A stretch of 64,000 nucleotides of DNA from Membranipora membranacea (taxonomy: Eukaryota > Bryozoa > Gymnolaemata > Cheilostomatida > Membraniporidae): NCBI GenBank assembly GCA_914767715.1, contig OU612065.1, positions 15,314,001 through 15,378,000 of the forward strand, in the 5' to 3' direction. The position numbers and the translations under genes are program-made. The notes under the pieces were generated by a model. The model had not been told where the DNA came from, did not search any database, and worked only from the letters and a program-made list of their open reading frames with translations. Each line of letters starts with the position of its first letter. The stretch's first letter is position 1. Positions 12,501-24,765 of the stretch are shown in pieces.

Positions 12501-12951
12501 AGGGTTGTTATGTGATTGTTGATAAAGAGTTTTCTACTGACCATTACTGCCATTATTCTTGTCCATAAATACACAAGGTGATTGCTTGCGGCTAGATGAA
12601 TTGGACTGTGCAATGGTTTTCACAAAGTACAAGCTTTAATTGAGTTTTTTTTTAAATTGGCATCGCTTCTATCGATGAGAGGAAGTTCATTGCATCTACA
12701 CAACGTTGTGTTATGTTGTGTTATCGGTACAAACTATGTCGAGTAGTTACAACCATTGGGTACAGTTAAACAAACCTGTCAACATTATGTTTGTACTGAT
12801 GTTGTATTATTTTCTGTTACAGATAATGACGTTGATCTCATCTATCATGTTTCTCATAGACACGATATTGAGCCTTCTGTGGTGGAGAGGTTCTGGTAAT
12901 GAGATAGTTGTCTGCCCTTTCTCACCATGGGAGGCTGAGATCACGTTCTAA
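9555..12951 (+). CDS. Four-transmembrane MARVEL-like membrane protein, ~165 aa
   Basis: Four exons join in frame: 9555-9643, 10448-10612, 11462-11575 and 12823-12951 (TAA). The product is about 165 aa with four hydrophobic segments near residues 17-42, 46-71, 82-108 and 117-143, short loops and short cytosolic tails (start MAGGPAKPPIKPN, end EAEITF). That length and layout match MARVEL-domain proteins such as the MAL/plasmolipin/CMTM group, which act in membrane apposition and vesicle traffic; assignment rests on topology, not on a diagnostic motif. The first coding exon begins with TG, so the initiating ATG would be made by splicing an upstream non-coding exon that ends in A. A donor of that form (CACAA|gtaag) occurs after 9025. 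A tetraspan of another family is the main alternative. Confidence 0.75.
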
Positions 12952-15769
12952 GGTTACAAATGCCGATTGACTTCAAAACTTTATTCCAAATCATCAGCTC
13001 AAGAGTTAGGCAGTCATAGCTTTACCGAGGGTTGTGAGTTATCTCAACCTGACCCATCTCAAAAAACTCAATTACTCGAGTTGATCATGTTTGTGAATTT
13101 TTATCTCATTAGAACACTGCTTTTATAAAATGAATAAGAATCTAGCTTAGTGATTAATATTGTTACACTATCATTCCCATAGCATATCCACAGTCTATAA
13201 AGTTATTTTAGAAAATTCAAACAAGTTAACTTTTTGGTTGAAGCTGACAATTCGCATTTTACATTATATGCCTCATCTGTACTTGACACAATTATTGTGG
13301 ATAACTGGTCATGGTATTCAGGACGAGAAATGTGCATTTCGTAGGGAACACATTTCATGGCGAAAGATTTTCTTAGTATCAAAGGCTTAAAGTTCTTTTC
13401 TGAGTCACTATGGGCATTCCCAAGGTTCACGAAGTTAGTTTTATTTCACTATGAGTAAAGTTTCTGAAATTGTGCAGCCCAATGTAGTTGATTTTGTTTT
13501 CATGGCAAAATATGGAAATGACCAAGTTATTTTTAGTGGCATTGGTGTAATTATAGGCCTGTATCTGACAAAATTCACACCAACAGTCACCTGTTTGCCA
13601 TTTTGGTCTTGTAAACGTACTCATAGGGAAATCGCAAAAGGTAAAATTTTGATTTGCTTGGAATTTGTCTAAGTAGCAATTATGCTAAAAATTTGTTTCG
13701 CCAATGGAATAAAGCTTCTTGAAAACAGTAGTCTTGGCTAAATCAAGTAAGATCCGCTGGAGAATATCGGATCAAAGTCGATCAATGCCTTTCTATGGGT
13801 TCAAATATTTTGTCTTAGCCCATTTGTTCGAAAGCTAATTTCCCACATGGTACAATGCAGCAATCTCATCTTTCGGTTGATATAGAGCATACATTTTATA
13901 CAAATAGCGTAGATCAACATTATGCATTTATCAAGAGTTTTCTTTTTACCAATTTTTTTTATTATATTAATGTCTTTTTATCATTGTTTTGATAATGCAA
14001 AATAAAATCATATTACTGGTAAAAGTTTTCTCTGACCATTTATACAAAAGGTTTTTTATTCTCTTCTTTAGCTTGGGAAACATTTTGTCGTAGTGAACCA
14101 AGGTGGTGAGTGTTATTAGAAAGCTATCACTTTGCTCAAACATATTGCTCGCTTTAGTATTGAAACCCGCCAAAGGCCATAAAATAGCGTTCTGATCATT
14201 GGAAAATTTGGAATACATTAAACTGGTAACCAAAGACCATGTATTAACTATGCTGGTAACCTAAAATAATTTCACAAATAATTTTGTTTTGACACCAGTT
14301 TCCTCGAAGAAAATCTAGTAAGACCTACATACTTTCATCAAGGTCGATGGAATCGATGGGAAACAAACAAGGTGCCTGACTAAGTAGTCCCAAAGTTAAT
14401 GCCATGATGAAATGCATGTGTTGACTGTGTTTGATACATAATTCTTCGGAGCAAATCTTACAGCTCTCAAGTAAGCCACAACAATACAAATAAAAGAATC
14501 CATTCAAAAGCATAATCAAAGCTATACCCCTTTCTCCAATCGTTATATTTTCAATTTGTCAACCCAAACTGCAACTTGCCCGCTATCCTTACAACTACCT
14601 TCACCTTCACCTACCTTTGTTATTTCATTTCACTTCATAAGATAAACAATTTTTTGACACCTCCATTTATATATAGATGATTTAAAAACACTACCAAGTT
14701 CAATTTTCGTGATAAACATTTACTTTTATATCATACAGACAATTAATCTAAGATACAAAGTTTCTGCTACTTACAATTCTTTACCATTACATTTGAGATC
14801 TAAAGAGAAGTTCAGCTCATTCAAAACTTTACTATTCAACCATATATTATCGACTTGACCAACATCATTGATGATATTATTTCCTTTCTGTTTCTCTTTT
14901 TTTTGTTTTAAAAGTTTTTTTTCTGGCACTGAGTGCAAAACATTTCGAATGAGATGACTTTGAATGCCAATAAAAGTATATATATCGTTTTAGGATGATA
15001 TTTGTAGATATCAAAGACTGTTCATAAATTGAGATTCCCCAGGGGCCAGGGATGAAAAGAGGAGAGAGGCAAATGATTACATTCGCTATAGTGGTCAAAT
15101 TTTATTTCAGGACTTTTGTACTAACAGAGACATCAACCAAGGAGAGGAAAAAATTTACAGCTGACTGTTTTATTTTGCAGTCACCTTTACATGATAAAAT
15201 AAAACAGAATATTCCCATTTGCTCATTGTGCAGTAAAATAACAAACTGCGTATTTACAAAAGGTGTGCACCTGCACACTAAGCAATGATTTTGAAAAATA
15301 TCTGTCAAACACGAAGCATGGCAACACATGACCTTAAACCAGGTTGACCATGAACAATTACAATATTTCTAGCCCAAGTAAATATGCATGATGAGATATA
15401 AATTATATCTACAGGGTTTTATACTGTAAAAGGTTTAGAAGAGCTAGGAACAATACACAAAAATAGTTATAATTATCATATAACAAAATATTTAAAACAA
15501 TGAAACATAATGTTCCATGCATACAGTGATATGTGGAAACTTCAGAACCACCTCATGTGAAAGGTAAGAATTCACGACAACCTATGACCTCGAGATCGAG
15601 GTTTTGAGAATAGTATTTAAAGCCTTAAATAATAGTTTGCCAATTGAGAGTATGAGTGTTGACTAACTTTTTAAGATTAGTGTGGGTGGGGTCTCACCTA
15701 AATGTTCATGTAATAACATGAATTTCAAGGAGTATCAAAAGTATGGTTTTGAGCAAAAGTCTGTACGTA
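12952..15769. other. 3' UTRs and intergenic sequence between convergent genes
   Basis: No coding family is recognisable; the short open frames on both strands look random. AATAAA at 13708-13713 and 14001-14006 on + could end the MARVEL-like transcript. On the minus strand AATAAA occurs at 15106-15101 and 15174-15169, 600-670 bases past the AF9-type stop, and could end that transcript. The two genes are therefore convergent. Confidence 0.45.
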
Positions 15770-18700
15770 TTACTTGAATATGGCTTCAAGCTTATGAATG
15801 ACAACTGCATCAAGCGTACAGAGGTCAAAATCAAAGCTGTGGTCGGTAATCTTGAATTGAGTACTTTCGGTCTCGATAACATCCACAAACCTACAAGAGA
15901 AATCACAATAAAATAACCAGTTTACAACCACTATGTCTAAGCAATATGACATATCAGCATGGTCTTCTGGCTCATGTTCTGAAATAATGTTAGGAGTTAT
16001 CTTCTTAATGTCAAACAGAGGATAACTACCATAAATAGTTTTGTGTGAAATTATTATAATGGATCAGTTATGGGTTGAATCTTTACTCACCGTTGTAAGA
16101 GATCGCCATCAGTGGTGGCTTTCATCTTCTCATGGAGATCCAGAAGTATGTCAAGAGCCACTCCATTTGGTGCTTTCTTCATCATTCCCCCTCTTGAACT
16201 TTCTCTCTAAAGTACAAATGAGCACTTGAGAGTTTGGCCATCACAAGAAATTTGTGACATTATTCCAACTTGGCTAACGGTATCTATCATTTGTTCCCAT
16301 TACTTCTATTTCATTTAGCGAACATGCAGCAATGTTTTCATTCAATTTACCACATCTGAAATAAAAATATTGTAATGTACCTTTTTTTGAGGTTTATTGT
16401 CGTTAGAGTGGCGCGACTTCTTAGTTTTAGTAGTTGGTGAGGTGCTTGATCTTTTATGATTGTTGTTATGCTGACTGGTATTGTCATCGCTGTCGCTATC
16501 ACTGGATGAACTGGAATCTGATGCTGATAACGCTACAACATAAATATTAAATATATACGTATTGAGCTGATGGTTTCATAATCCGCTCAGTTTAATACTA
16601 CTCAATGTACCATATAAAAGAGTTTGTTAAGGGTCGCTAAAATCCTGAAGATGAGTGGTGTTAATTCTAGACCAGAATGAATGCTGAAGCAATGCAGTCT
16701 TTTACTCAAAGGTATTTAAACTAAATACATGTACATGAATTTACTTTCATATTGATACAGCTGTAACCAAGTCTGCAGCTTACAATATACTGAATTATAC
16801 ACATATACAATATTTTCATACTAGAATATTTTTTGGGTGAAGTCTGATGAACACGATTTTCACATGAGACCATAGACTTAATAATAAACCTAGACAGGAC
16901 ACTATATGGAGCATAAGCATTGAGGTACTGAGGCATTTAATTGTGGGCAACGTAACGACATTGGAAGGTGTAGAAGCAATGATGCTATCATTGATTTACT
17001 GTCCAAAATCCATGTTTCTCGCCCATAACTCGATCAATTTTGATCGGAGTTTGAAAATTACAATAGAATTAGCAGCTTGTCCTGGACAATTGGATACTTA
17101 TTTTAGGCAAACATTTTTTTTAAGAAGAAATAACCTAAAGTCGATAACAAGAAGCTGCTGATTGTAAAGCAATTTTCAAATTCAAAATCCGATCAAAATT
17201 GATCGGGTTATGGAAAAAAAACCTGGATTGTGGACAGAAAACCAGTGACAGCATCATTGCTTCTACACCTTCCAACGTTGCCCATAATTAAGTGCCTCAC
17301 TTCAACTGTATGTGGTGTTCTGTCTAGGTCTAGTATTTATGCTATGCATTAGACCCAATTATGAAGATGAGAAGCCGTTTAACTCACATCCTTTATTATT
17401 GGGTGCCTGATCCACTTGTATGGATGAGACCATAGATGGAGAGTTGATAGGAGAACTGCTGCTACTAGAGCTATCACTGATTGTACCTCCTGGTTTATGT
17501 GTAGCTGTAAAATTCACAAAAGAAAATTAATTTTGGGTACCAGCATATCTCAGTAAATCAGTTACAGCAAAATCTAAGCGGGTGGGGGACTATGCACAGA
17601 CCACCGACAGCTCATGATTGTAATTCCACCAAGATCAAAGATAATGACCTGTCAAGCCAAAATACAGTTCTGTAACATGGGCTTATAAATTTATAGTGAT
17701 CTACCAGCCTGCTGTTAATTCATTAGTTGGAAAGTTTTTGATCAATCAGAGAATGGTGCCCTTATATCAAACATGTATCACTGGTCGTCAGTGGATACCA
17801 GACCGCGTGACAGCAGCAGTGTTGCATACAATAAATTGTTTTAAAAATCAAGTATTGATATGTATGATATATGATGATGATAGTAAACTATGTCTATAAC
17901 TCTATAACTCTAATAATTAAATTCCAATGAAATTTCCCATGTTTCCATTGTATTTTGTGTCGCACAAGCTTTAAGTGTTTGTTGCACTTGCAAGCTCTAG
18001 TTGCAGGCTTTTTCAGAATAACTTTTGTAAATGACTGCGAAGTTATCATTGGTCAAAAGCTATCAGTGTTTTGCAATACTGTTTGCAAATTTGGATTTCG
18101 GCCAAATCTTATCTTATCAAGGCACAAGTTGAGTTGCCAAAATTTCTGGAGCTAAGAGATAAAACAGTGGTTCAGCTGACTCTTCACTCACATGTTCTGT
18201 CATCCTTTGTCAATCCATAGGGTGGGCTGAAAAATACCAATATCTAGGGTTAATAAGAAACATAGAGCAATCATGTAAATTGAATACGCTGGCACTTTTT
18301 CTGCAACGTAATCCCAAACAGAGCGTGGTTGCAAAAACCATATATATGCAATATATCTTATACTGATGGGAAAGCAATGACATTTCAGATGAATAAATGT
18401 ATGATCTATGTATGTTTTCTTTTCCAAGATCTAAGTACAACAACTAAGTAGCAGCTTGATGATACTGTCAAGTTTGATATCATAGACAGAATAAGTTTAA
18501 GGGTTACCTTGTTTTATCAGATGAATCTCTGCTCCAATCTTTCTCCTTTCTCTCTCTCTTTTTCTTTTCCTTATCCTTCTTTTTCTAACAAAATAAATAT
18601 TTATATTTATGAGGCACTGTCTAGCCTTGAAAGGTCCCAATATAGGCAGCATGATCTTGTACTGCCAATAAATGCGTTTCTTTGTAAAATTCTCTTCTAT

Positions 18701-21534
18701 TCTGTTCCAGTAAGGAAAGCAGTTACACTGCCTACATACCCTAGCTAGAGGATGAAAAGTCCTTACTTTTAACTTTAACTTAACTTGGTGCAAGCTTACA
18801 TTGACCCTATACATACAGAACTAAACATTAACCCCATACATACAAAACTAAACATTAACCTATACTCACAAGACTAAACACTAGCTAACATTTACTTCCC
18901 TAGGGAAAGTATGATATCAGAGTCCTGTTAACACCTTGTCAATGCTATACTCTTGTCTCTCAGAGTCTCAGCAGAGGCTCACAGATTAGAGATGATTTAT
19001 AACAGATCAAAAATGAGTGTATTGTAACACCACCAGTCATTTATAAGTGGAGAAAGATTCAGGAACCAATTACACAAGATCAATCATTTAAGTACCTTAT
19101 CCCGGCGCTCTTCATCTGTTGTATATGATGTCTGTCGAGTGAGCGAGTTATCTCCCCCACCCAAACCAGCAGCTATCCTCTGCTGCCTGGCCATTTCAGC
19201 CAGGGCCTCTGGAAGAGTCTCTTTCTACAAATATGCGGAGAACACAATGGTGAATGTATCATCTTGGGTGTGGAATGGTTTATAAATGAGATGAAAATAT
19301 ATGAGTAGTTGGGAGTGATTGTTCTTGCATATTAGAGCGAGCTTACAAGCACCAAACCGCAATTGGATAAAAAACCTTTTTGGAGGCAATTCATAAATTT
19401 TATAAATCAAAGGTAATCTGTGATCAATTGTTTCTATTGTTCAATCTAAATATTTGTTAACAATATTTTTAAAATAGCTTGTTATTAATCTTGTTATTAC
19501 CAGTGCTTTTCTTTAGTCATGAGCAGCAGAACCACGTACAACATTGCTATATACATTGTATATATTTGATCGTTAATAAAAACCAAACCACTGGTATTTA
19601 ATGATAATAATAGCGGTCATCTTGATTAAATCGTCTTCCCTATTTACCCAAGTTCAGGCTCCAAATCCACTGCACTAAGGTAGTCACTGGTATATTTTAA
19701 TGCATTGCCACATGGTTTTTATCAAGATATTAGGGTCAAGTATTATGAGATGTATTATCAGTGTGACCTGAGCAATGAGTTACATGTACATAGCAGAAGT
19801 GTCACTTAGAGACAAACCAATCGGACCAGGTCTCTCTTCTACTTGGTACAAATCACATAACAATACTTACCGCTCCACCTGCGAGCAGCATAGCTCTAAA
19901 TGCTGGTGATGGGTTGCCAAAGTTCACTCGATTAGTCTTGAAATTTCGGACACATGGTTGTCCCTCGCCAGGTAGAAACAAATCATATTCATAATGGATA
20001 AGTCTCTCTTTAGGGTTGACTGGGCTGCGGAAGATAATGTCGATTTTGAGACCGAAGCTTGCATAACCACTCTCGTGTATGTGGTACGGAGGTTTGGTCA
20101 TTTCTGAAATGAAACACATGTAAAAAATTAAAATTAGAAATGGATTTGTGCTTGTGCTGGTTCCCACTTGATGCAGCATTAATATTCAATACATATTGAT
20201 TGACTAACTAAATCATTGACTTGCTCTGAGCAATGAACTCCCTCTTAGGGAGTTCATTGCTCCGAGGTTAGAGTGGTCATATAAGTGATTCGCAACATCT
20301 TGATCGAAATACAAATACAAAATTCAACCTGGTGAGTCATACACACATATTCTTTCACCAACAAAAAAACAAATGTTGTTGGCATGATTAAAGCAGGAAC
20401 TAGCTTGAAGCTAATACAAATTCTAATATGATGCAATTTATGGGAATCAGCATCCAAAAAAATTACTGAACTGAAAGATAGCTGTAGTAGTTGCTGACTT
20501 TAAGCTGGGTAACACTTCGGTTTAGGAGAGGTTCCAAAACATTGGTTTAATGATGATAGAGCATAGGCTAAATAATGACAGGAACTGCTCTGTGGTAGTC
20601 TATTTTAGCTGTGTTTGAGTACCTGATGGATGAAATGTTTCACAAGAATTCTGGCTGAATAATCATCCGAATTAGATTTTGTCTTTTCCTATGCAGAAGG
20701 TGCAATCTGCTATTAATCAATGAGAAGTTGTTTAAAACCCTGGTTGCCCTTTAAATATGATTGATTCTGCTTACCTTGGACTGGGTGTTCAAATGTCTCA
20801 TGTAGTGTAAATACAACCTTCTCTACAAAGTGTTCTAATTTAGTATCATCAATAGGATCGACATAAGCCATCCAGTCATGAGTGAAGCCCTGAGGGTGAG
20901 GGACACTCCTGTGTGAGGCCTCGTGTCCGACTCTTATATCAACCGCCATCAACTGAGAGCAAAGTGTACAATAATAATGAGTTCATTTTTATATCGCCTA
21001 ATGTAAGTAATGTACTTCTAAGCAGTTTTTACACTGCATCATTACTGCAGGGATCAAATCACTCCATAGCCAACCCTGACTTATGAGAACTTACATCGTA
21101 TAATGCTGGTACCCATGGGAACACCCTACTGAACTCGGCTTCCCAGGTAACACCAGTGGACATGCGAGGGATTTGAACCCCGATTGTCAGATCGATGATC
21201 CAACCCGCTAACCTACCTTATGCAATACTCATTCATGGTCAGCACTCTATTAATTATTTCAGATTACATAACTATCAACATTACCCACAAAATAAGGAAA
21301 CAGCATTCTAAATGTATACAACATATTCACATAATGTTTCAGTAGGTCACTCTTTATGAAATTGTACAGCAGGTCACTCTTACTTTTGAGATCCATTCAC
21401 TGTTTAAATATTTCAGGACAGTGTATATAAATAATAAATGATGTATGTCACAGCGATGCTGCCGCTCGGTGATGGTTGACATAATGTCAGAAACTTACAG
21501 AGTTTGGTCCAGTTCTGTTATTCATCATGGCCAT
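15770..21534 (-). CDS. MLLT3: AF9/ENL-type YEATS domain protein (super elongation/DOT1L complex scaffold), 397 aa
   Basis: Ten coding exons join in phase on minus: 21534-21499, 20952-20775, 20103-19871, 19224-19096, 18584-18508, 18226-18192, 17504-17388, 16532-16381, 16206-16091 and 15890-15770 (TAA). The N-terminal YEATS domain (about residues 13-150) reads GFTHDWMAYV, HFVEKVVFTLHETF, then ESGYASF and YEYDLF. In AF9 these segments form the acyl-lysine reading pocket: here His63, Thr65, Phe66, Gly84, Tyr85, Ala86 and Phe88. AF9 has Ser where Thr65 is. The middle is a Lys/Glu/Arg-rich stretch (KKKDKEKKKRERKEK), then Ser-rich linkers. The C-terminal AHD, with ILLDLHEKM and the hallmark FDFDLCTLD, recruits AF4, DOT1L, CBX8 or BCOR by coupled folding in the known proteins. 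At 397 aa it is shorter than human AF9/ENL (about 560), mainly in the linker. It is a single-copy type equidistant from AF9 and ENL, so the symbol is family-level. Confidence 0.93.
16889..17333. mobile_element. Fold-back (inverted-repeat) element in an intron of the AF9/ENL-type gene
   Basis: Two imperfect arms of about 200 bases face each other almost without a spacer. Landmarks on the left arm are CCTAGACAG (16889), GTGGGCAACG (16944), GGAAGGTGTAGAAGCAATGA (16963) and GATCAATTTTGATCGG (17032). Their complements occur in reverse order on the right arm at about 17189-17328. I could not define a target duplication. It looks like a non-autonomous fold-back or miniature inverted-repeat DNA element; its RNA would form a long hairpin in the intron. 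Confidence 0.75.
18804..18880. repeat. Short tandem repeat, about 3 units of ~30 bp
   Basis: The motif CATACA(A/G)AACTAAACATTAACC recurs, diverging in the third unit (CTCACAAGACTAAACAC). It sits in an intron of the AF9/ENL-type gene, and no function is apparent. Confidence 0.55.
20224..20266. repeat. Short near-perfect hairpin, 20-bp arms, 3-bp loop
   Basis: The arms share GAGCAATGAACTCCCT and its exact complement, separated by CTT; outside these the pairing continues four more bases with one mismatch. The same 16-mer occurs once more, unpaired, at 22728-22743. It is probably the remnant or end of a small dispersed element. Confidence 0.7.
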
Positions 21535-22502
21535 TTCTCCTGATTGATCAAGGATAGACTTCTGTCAAGCTGGGAAACAAAATGCAGAATAACATATAAA
21601 TACATATATTTAAAAGTACGAATAATACCAAGACAGCAATTTAGACTGACAAGGCGACCCGGCTAAGGTATATAATAAGTACTGAAATATGTGCTGAACA
21701 AGCAGGACCTAGGCCAGTTATTGGAATAGACACATACTTCAGCATAATACCTTACCACAAGTGAAATCATACAGAAATTATGGACTCCTGAAAAGTATTT
21801 TATTTATAGAACTATGTTCTCTATAGAGATGTTTTCTTTATTGTACACAAAATATCATGCTGGGAATTGACTTCCAACCTAGCCTGCCTTTATAGTCCCT
21901 GATAGCCGCCCTGTCTCAATAAAGTCATGAGGTACGGATGCAGAAAAGTGACTGATCTGAAACAATGACGAGCTGGTGCTTTTACGCACACCTTTTGTAC
22001 AATATTTGAAACTGGTGGTGTTGTTTTTGTGTTTCAAGTAAAAAATTGTTTTCGCTGATAAGTTTGCTCCAACACATATCGTCCTGATCCATGTCGGTCT
22101 GGCCACGATGACTGGCTCACTAGAAACACAGCAGAGGACTTGGAACTGACAACGCCAAGATAGCAGTCCCCAGAAGGTCCTATTGTACAGATCCTGAACG
22201 CTACGATGGCTTGTGGGTTTGACCAAAGAATAAGTACTTCTTTCACATAGGCCTAGTGGTTTTGCTATCACAAACTTTTATTGTTCTTAGTCAAACCGAT
22301 CACGAATGCTCCCAAGAAAATACTGAATTGGAATTGGCTTGTGCTTGTTACTTCAGATCCCTAGCTTGCATGGTTCTCTTTGCTGAAGAAAGTTACACCA
22401 CCAACCACGGGCCGGGTTGATTGACATGGTCAATGGAGTTTCAAAATTAGTATATGCTTGCATGTGACAAAGGGCCAGGCCGGCTTGTTGCATGACTGGG
22501 GG

Positions 22503-22606
22503 CATAGGCATCTGGAGTTACAAGCATGTCCAGTATCAACCACCCCCTTTCCCTCGGGAAAGGGGGTGGTTGATACTGGACATGCTTGTAACTCCAGATG
22601 CCTATG
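22503..22606. repeat. Perfect 51-bp inverted repeat with 2-bp centre
   Basis: Bases 22503-22553 are the exact reverse complement of 22556-22606, with TC between (22554-22555). I checked the pairing base by base. The arms contain CACCCCCTTTCCC, GGAAAGGGGGTG and CATGCTTGTAACTCCAGATG. There is no open reading frame of note. Just outside, the direct repeat ATGACTGGGGG flanks the left (22492) and right (22604) sides. It could be a hairpin element, a recent palindromic duplication or an assembly artefact. Confidence 0.9.
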
Positions 22607-23450
22607 ACTGGGGGGTCTTACTCTTATCAACATGACAAAAATAATAAATGACAATAATAGACTAATAAGACCATTGTCTTAACAAAATTGAGACAAAACT
22701 GGCGGCAATGAGTTTATTGCTGGCTGTGAGCAATGAACTCCCTCATTGCTGTGAGAGTGTAGCGCAAAGTGTGACTTCTGCATTCATTCAATCGTTTTCT
22801 CAAATGATTTTACCTTTCATGATCAGGATTCAAATGGATTTGTCTTGAATGCTTTCCATTTATTCACTGAACTCATTGATTTCCCTCCCTGTGTTGTGTC
22901 TGACATGTGATATGTTGAGTGTGTATTCAATACTAATTGTATGTTACTATATATTAGTTAGTATGTATTACAACTGTTATACTTACTTACTACAACTTAT
23001 TTTATTTATATGGTTTGGTCTTGGACTTGGTTGAGTCAAGGACTACTAACTAGAGTATCCTAACTTTTGTTCCTGGTTGAGTCAAGGATCTAATTCTTTT
23101 TACTCCTGGGTTGAGTGCAACATGATCAATGTATAACTAGCTTAACATTGGCAGTATCTGAAAGCTGACTGGCTTAAATTTCTATCAACTTTTGTATCTC
23201 CTTCCTTAGCTAAAGATTGGCTAGTTTTATCACTCCCTCGGTGTATCTCTTTCTCAAACCTGTTGTGAAATACGTCATCAGTTGTTGTGGTAGTTTAAAA
23301 ATTGTTAACTGATTGGATATTTCTTACTAATATAAACCAATCAAATCGGAGACATGAAAAGGTTACTCCAATTGGAGGTGATTGAGGATGTGGACAAGCG
23401 GGGAGGGTACAAGCAGGGAGGTACAAGGATGCCTGCAGGGCATATTGCCC

Positions 23451-23530
23451 GGGGGGGGGCGTCGGACGAGGGGCAAAAGTCTGGGGGGCTCAGACTTATC
23501 ACAACCTAGCCTGTCTTGACAGACCAGGGA
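23451..23530. repeat. Dispersed repeat with G-tracts, copy 2 (inverted relative to 7858-7914)
   Basis: It reads G9, then CGTCGGACGAGGGGCAAAAG, then TCTGGGGGGCTCAGACTT, the complement of the repeat at 7866-7908. GCCTGTCTTGACAGACC follows at 23513. The copies differ by a few bases and by homopolymer length, consistent with an old dispersed family. Confidence 0.6.
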
Positions 23531-23784
23531 GGGTGGGATATCCCTCCCTCCCTGGACAGACTAATCCCAACCATTGATATGAATTTAATACATAAATCAG
23601 TGATCCCACCCTCCATGATGCATGCCTGCAGGGAGCTTAAGACATTATATGCCAGCAGGGACCACTGGGCATACGTGTATCAAATAAATTTCATTCCTGT
23701 TGTTCGGTGTGTTAATAGCTTTATTTATCAAATAAATGTAGCTTTGTTATAAATAATGTATAAAAACCATCATATGGGAAATTT

Positions 23785-24320
23785 TATCTATCGACTTAAC
23801 TGTGTCAGGATTTACATTTACTATATGTTGCTATTATTGTAAGCCAAACATTAAGAATGTGGAAGACATCATGAAATGGTACTATGCACAAACAAGACCA
23901 AATGTAACAATAACAGGAGACTTTAATCTCCCAGAGATAAACTGGATTGACAAAACTCTTAAACATAACCAAGACAATCTTATTCATAACTCATTCCTAG
24001 ATTTCGTTGACTGTAATAACCTTGCTCAATTAGTACAAAAACCTACTCATAACAAGGGAAACACATTGGACTTGATCGTTAATAATATTCCTATCTTGCT
24101 AAAATCTATAGATCTTCATGCTCTGGTCACTTTATCCTAAATTTCCATAGAAAAGTTGAACACAAAATAAAGTGCGAGCTGACTAAAACAAAACCATTCT
24201 GGGATTTTAATCAGGCTGATATCACAAATATTCTCCTTGATTGTACCTTACTAGACAAAGATCTCACCGCTGCCGTAAATGTCACGAAAAACGCCGAAAT
24301 TATCTACAGATATAGGACAA
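23785..24320 (+). pseudogene. Decayed non-LTR retrotransposon: endonuclease (EEP) C-terminal fragment
   Basis: The frame 23802-24140 contains ITGDFNLPEINW, NNLAQLVQKPTHNKGNTLDL and IVNN. These match the C-terminal half of the apurinic-type endonuclease of LINE elements, where the GDFN Asp/Asn pair is catalytic and the final motif is SDHxxI. The expected SDH step is broken by a frameshift near 24124; after it the protein continues in another frame as HFILNFHRKVEHKIKC to about 24313, after which similarity is lost. No reverse transcriptase follows on this strand. The fragment is therefore a dead, truncated copy, most like the CR1/L2/Rex group by motif style. Confidence 0.8.
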
Positions 24321-24765
24321 TAAAATACAGGTCTTCTTGGGGGAAAGACAGTTTTTTACGCACCATGATTTTATCCCTCAATAATATTTTTAAAACTTAA
24401 TCCAAGATAGATGTCAGCTTTTCTCATGTACTTTTTTTTCCTATGTTCTATGTGAACAGCAGTTTATTAAACAACAAATTTCGCAACATACTGTGCGTGA
24501 GATTGGGAGTGACAAATAAACCAATCAATCATCTGGAATATGTTCAAAATGAGCATCCTTAACACTTCCTTTAATAATATACCACATAGAATTAGAAAGA
24601 AAAGATTGAACTTTGGATAACTAGAGAGACTAACCATGAGATGTTTGTTTGTTTGTTTAATTTTAGGACCTCTCATCCGAGAATGTTCACATAATAAAAA
24701 ATATATGATCGAGCTTAGAAAAATGTCCCTTGGTATACTAAATGAAAATATTATTACAATAAAAA

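Noticed and set aside
13160-13672. Frames of 65-76 codons on both strands after the MARVEL-like stop
   Set aside because: They overlap each other on both strands, have no motif, and lie in what is probably 3' UTR.
17500-17506. Direct splicing of the Lys-rich exon (ending 18508) to the Ser-rich exon (17504) in the AF9/ENL-type gene
   Set aside because: The phases do not match and a stop appears at once; inserting the 35-base exon 18226-18192 restores the frame exactly.
22503-22606. CRISPR-like or bacterial terminator reading of the palindrome
   Set aside because: It is a single hairpin with no repeat-spacer array, in a clearly animal genomic context.
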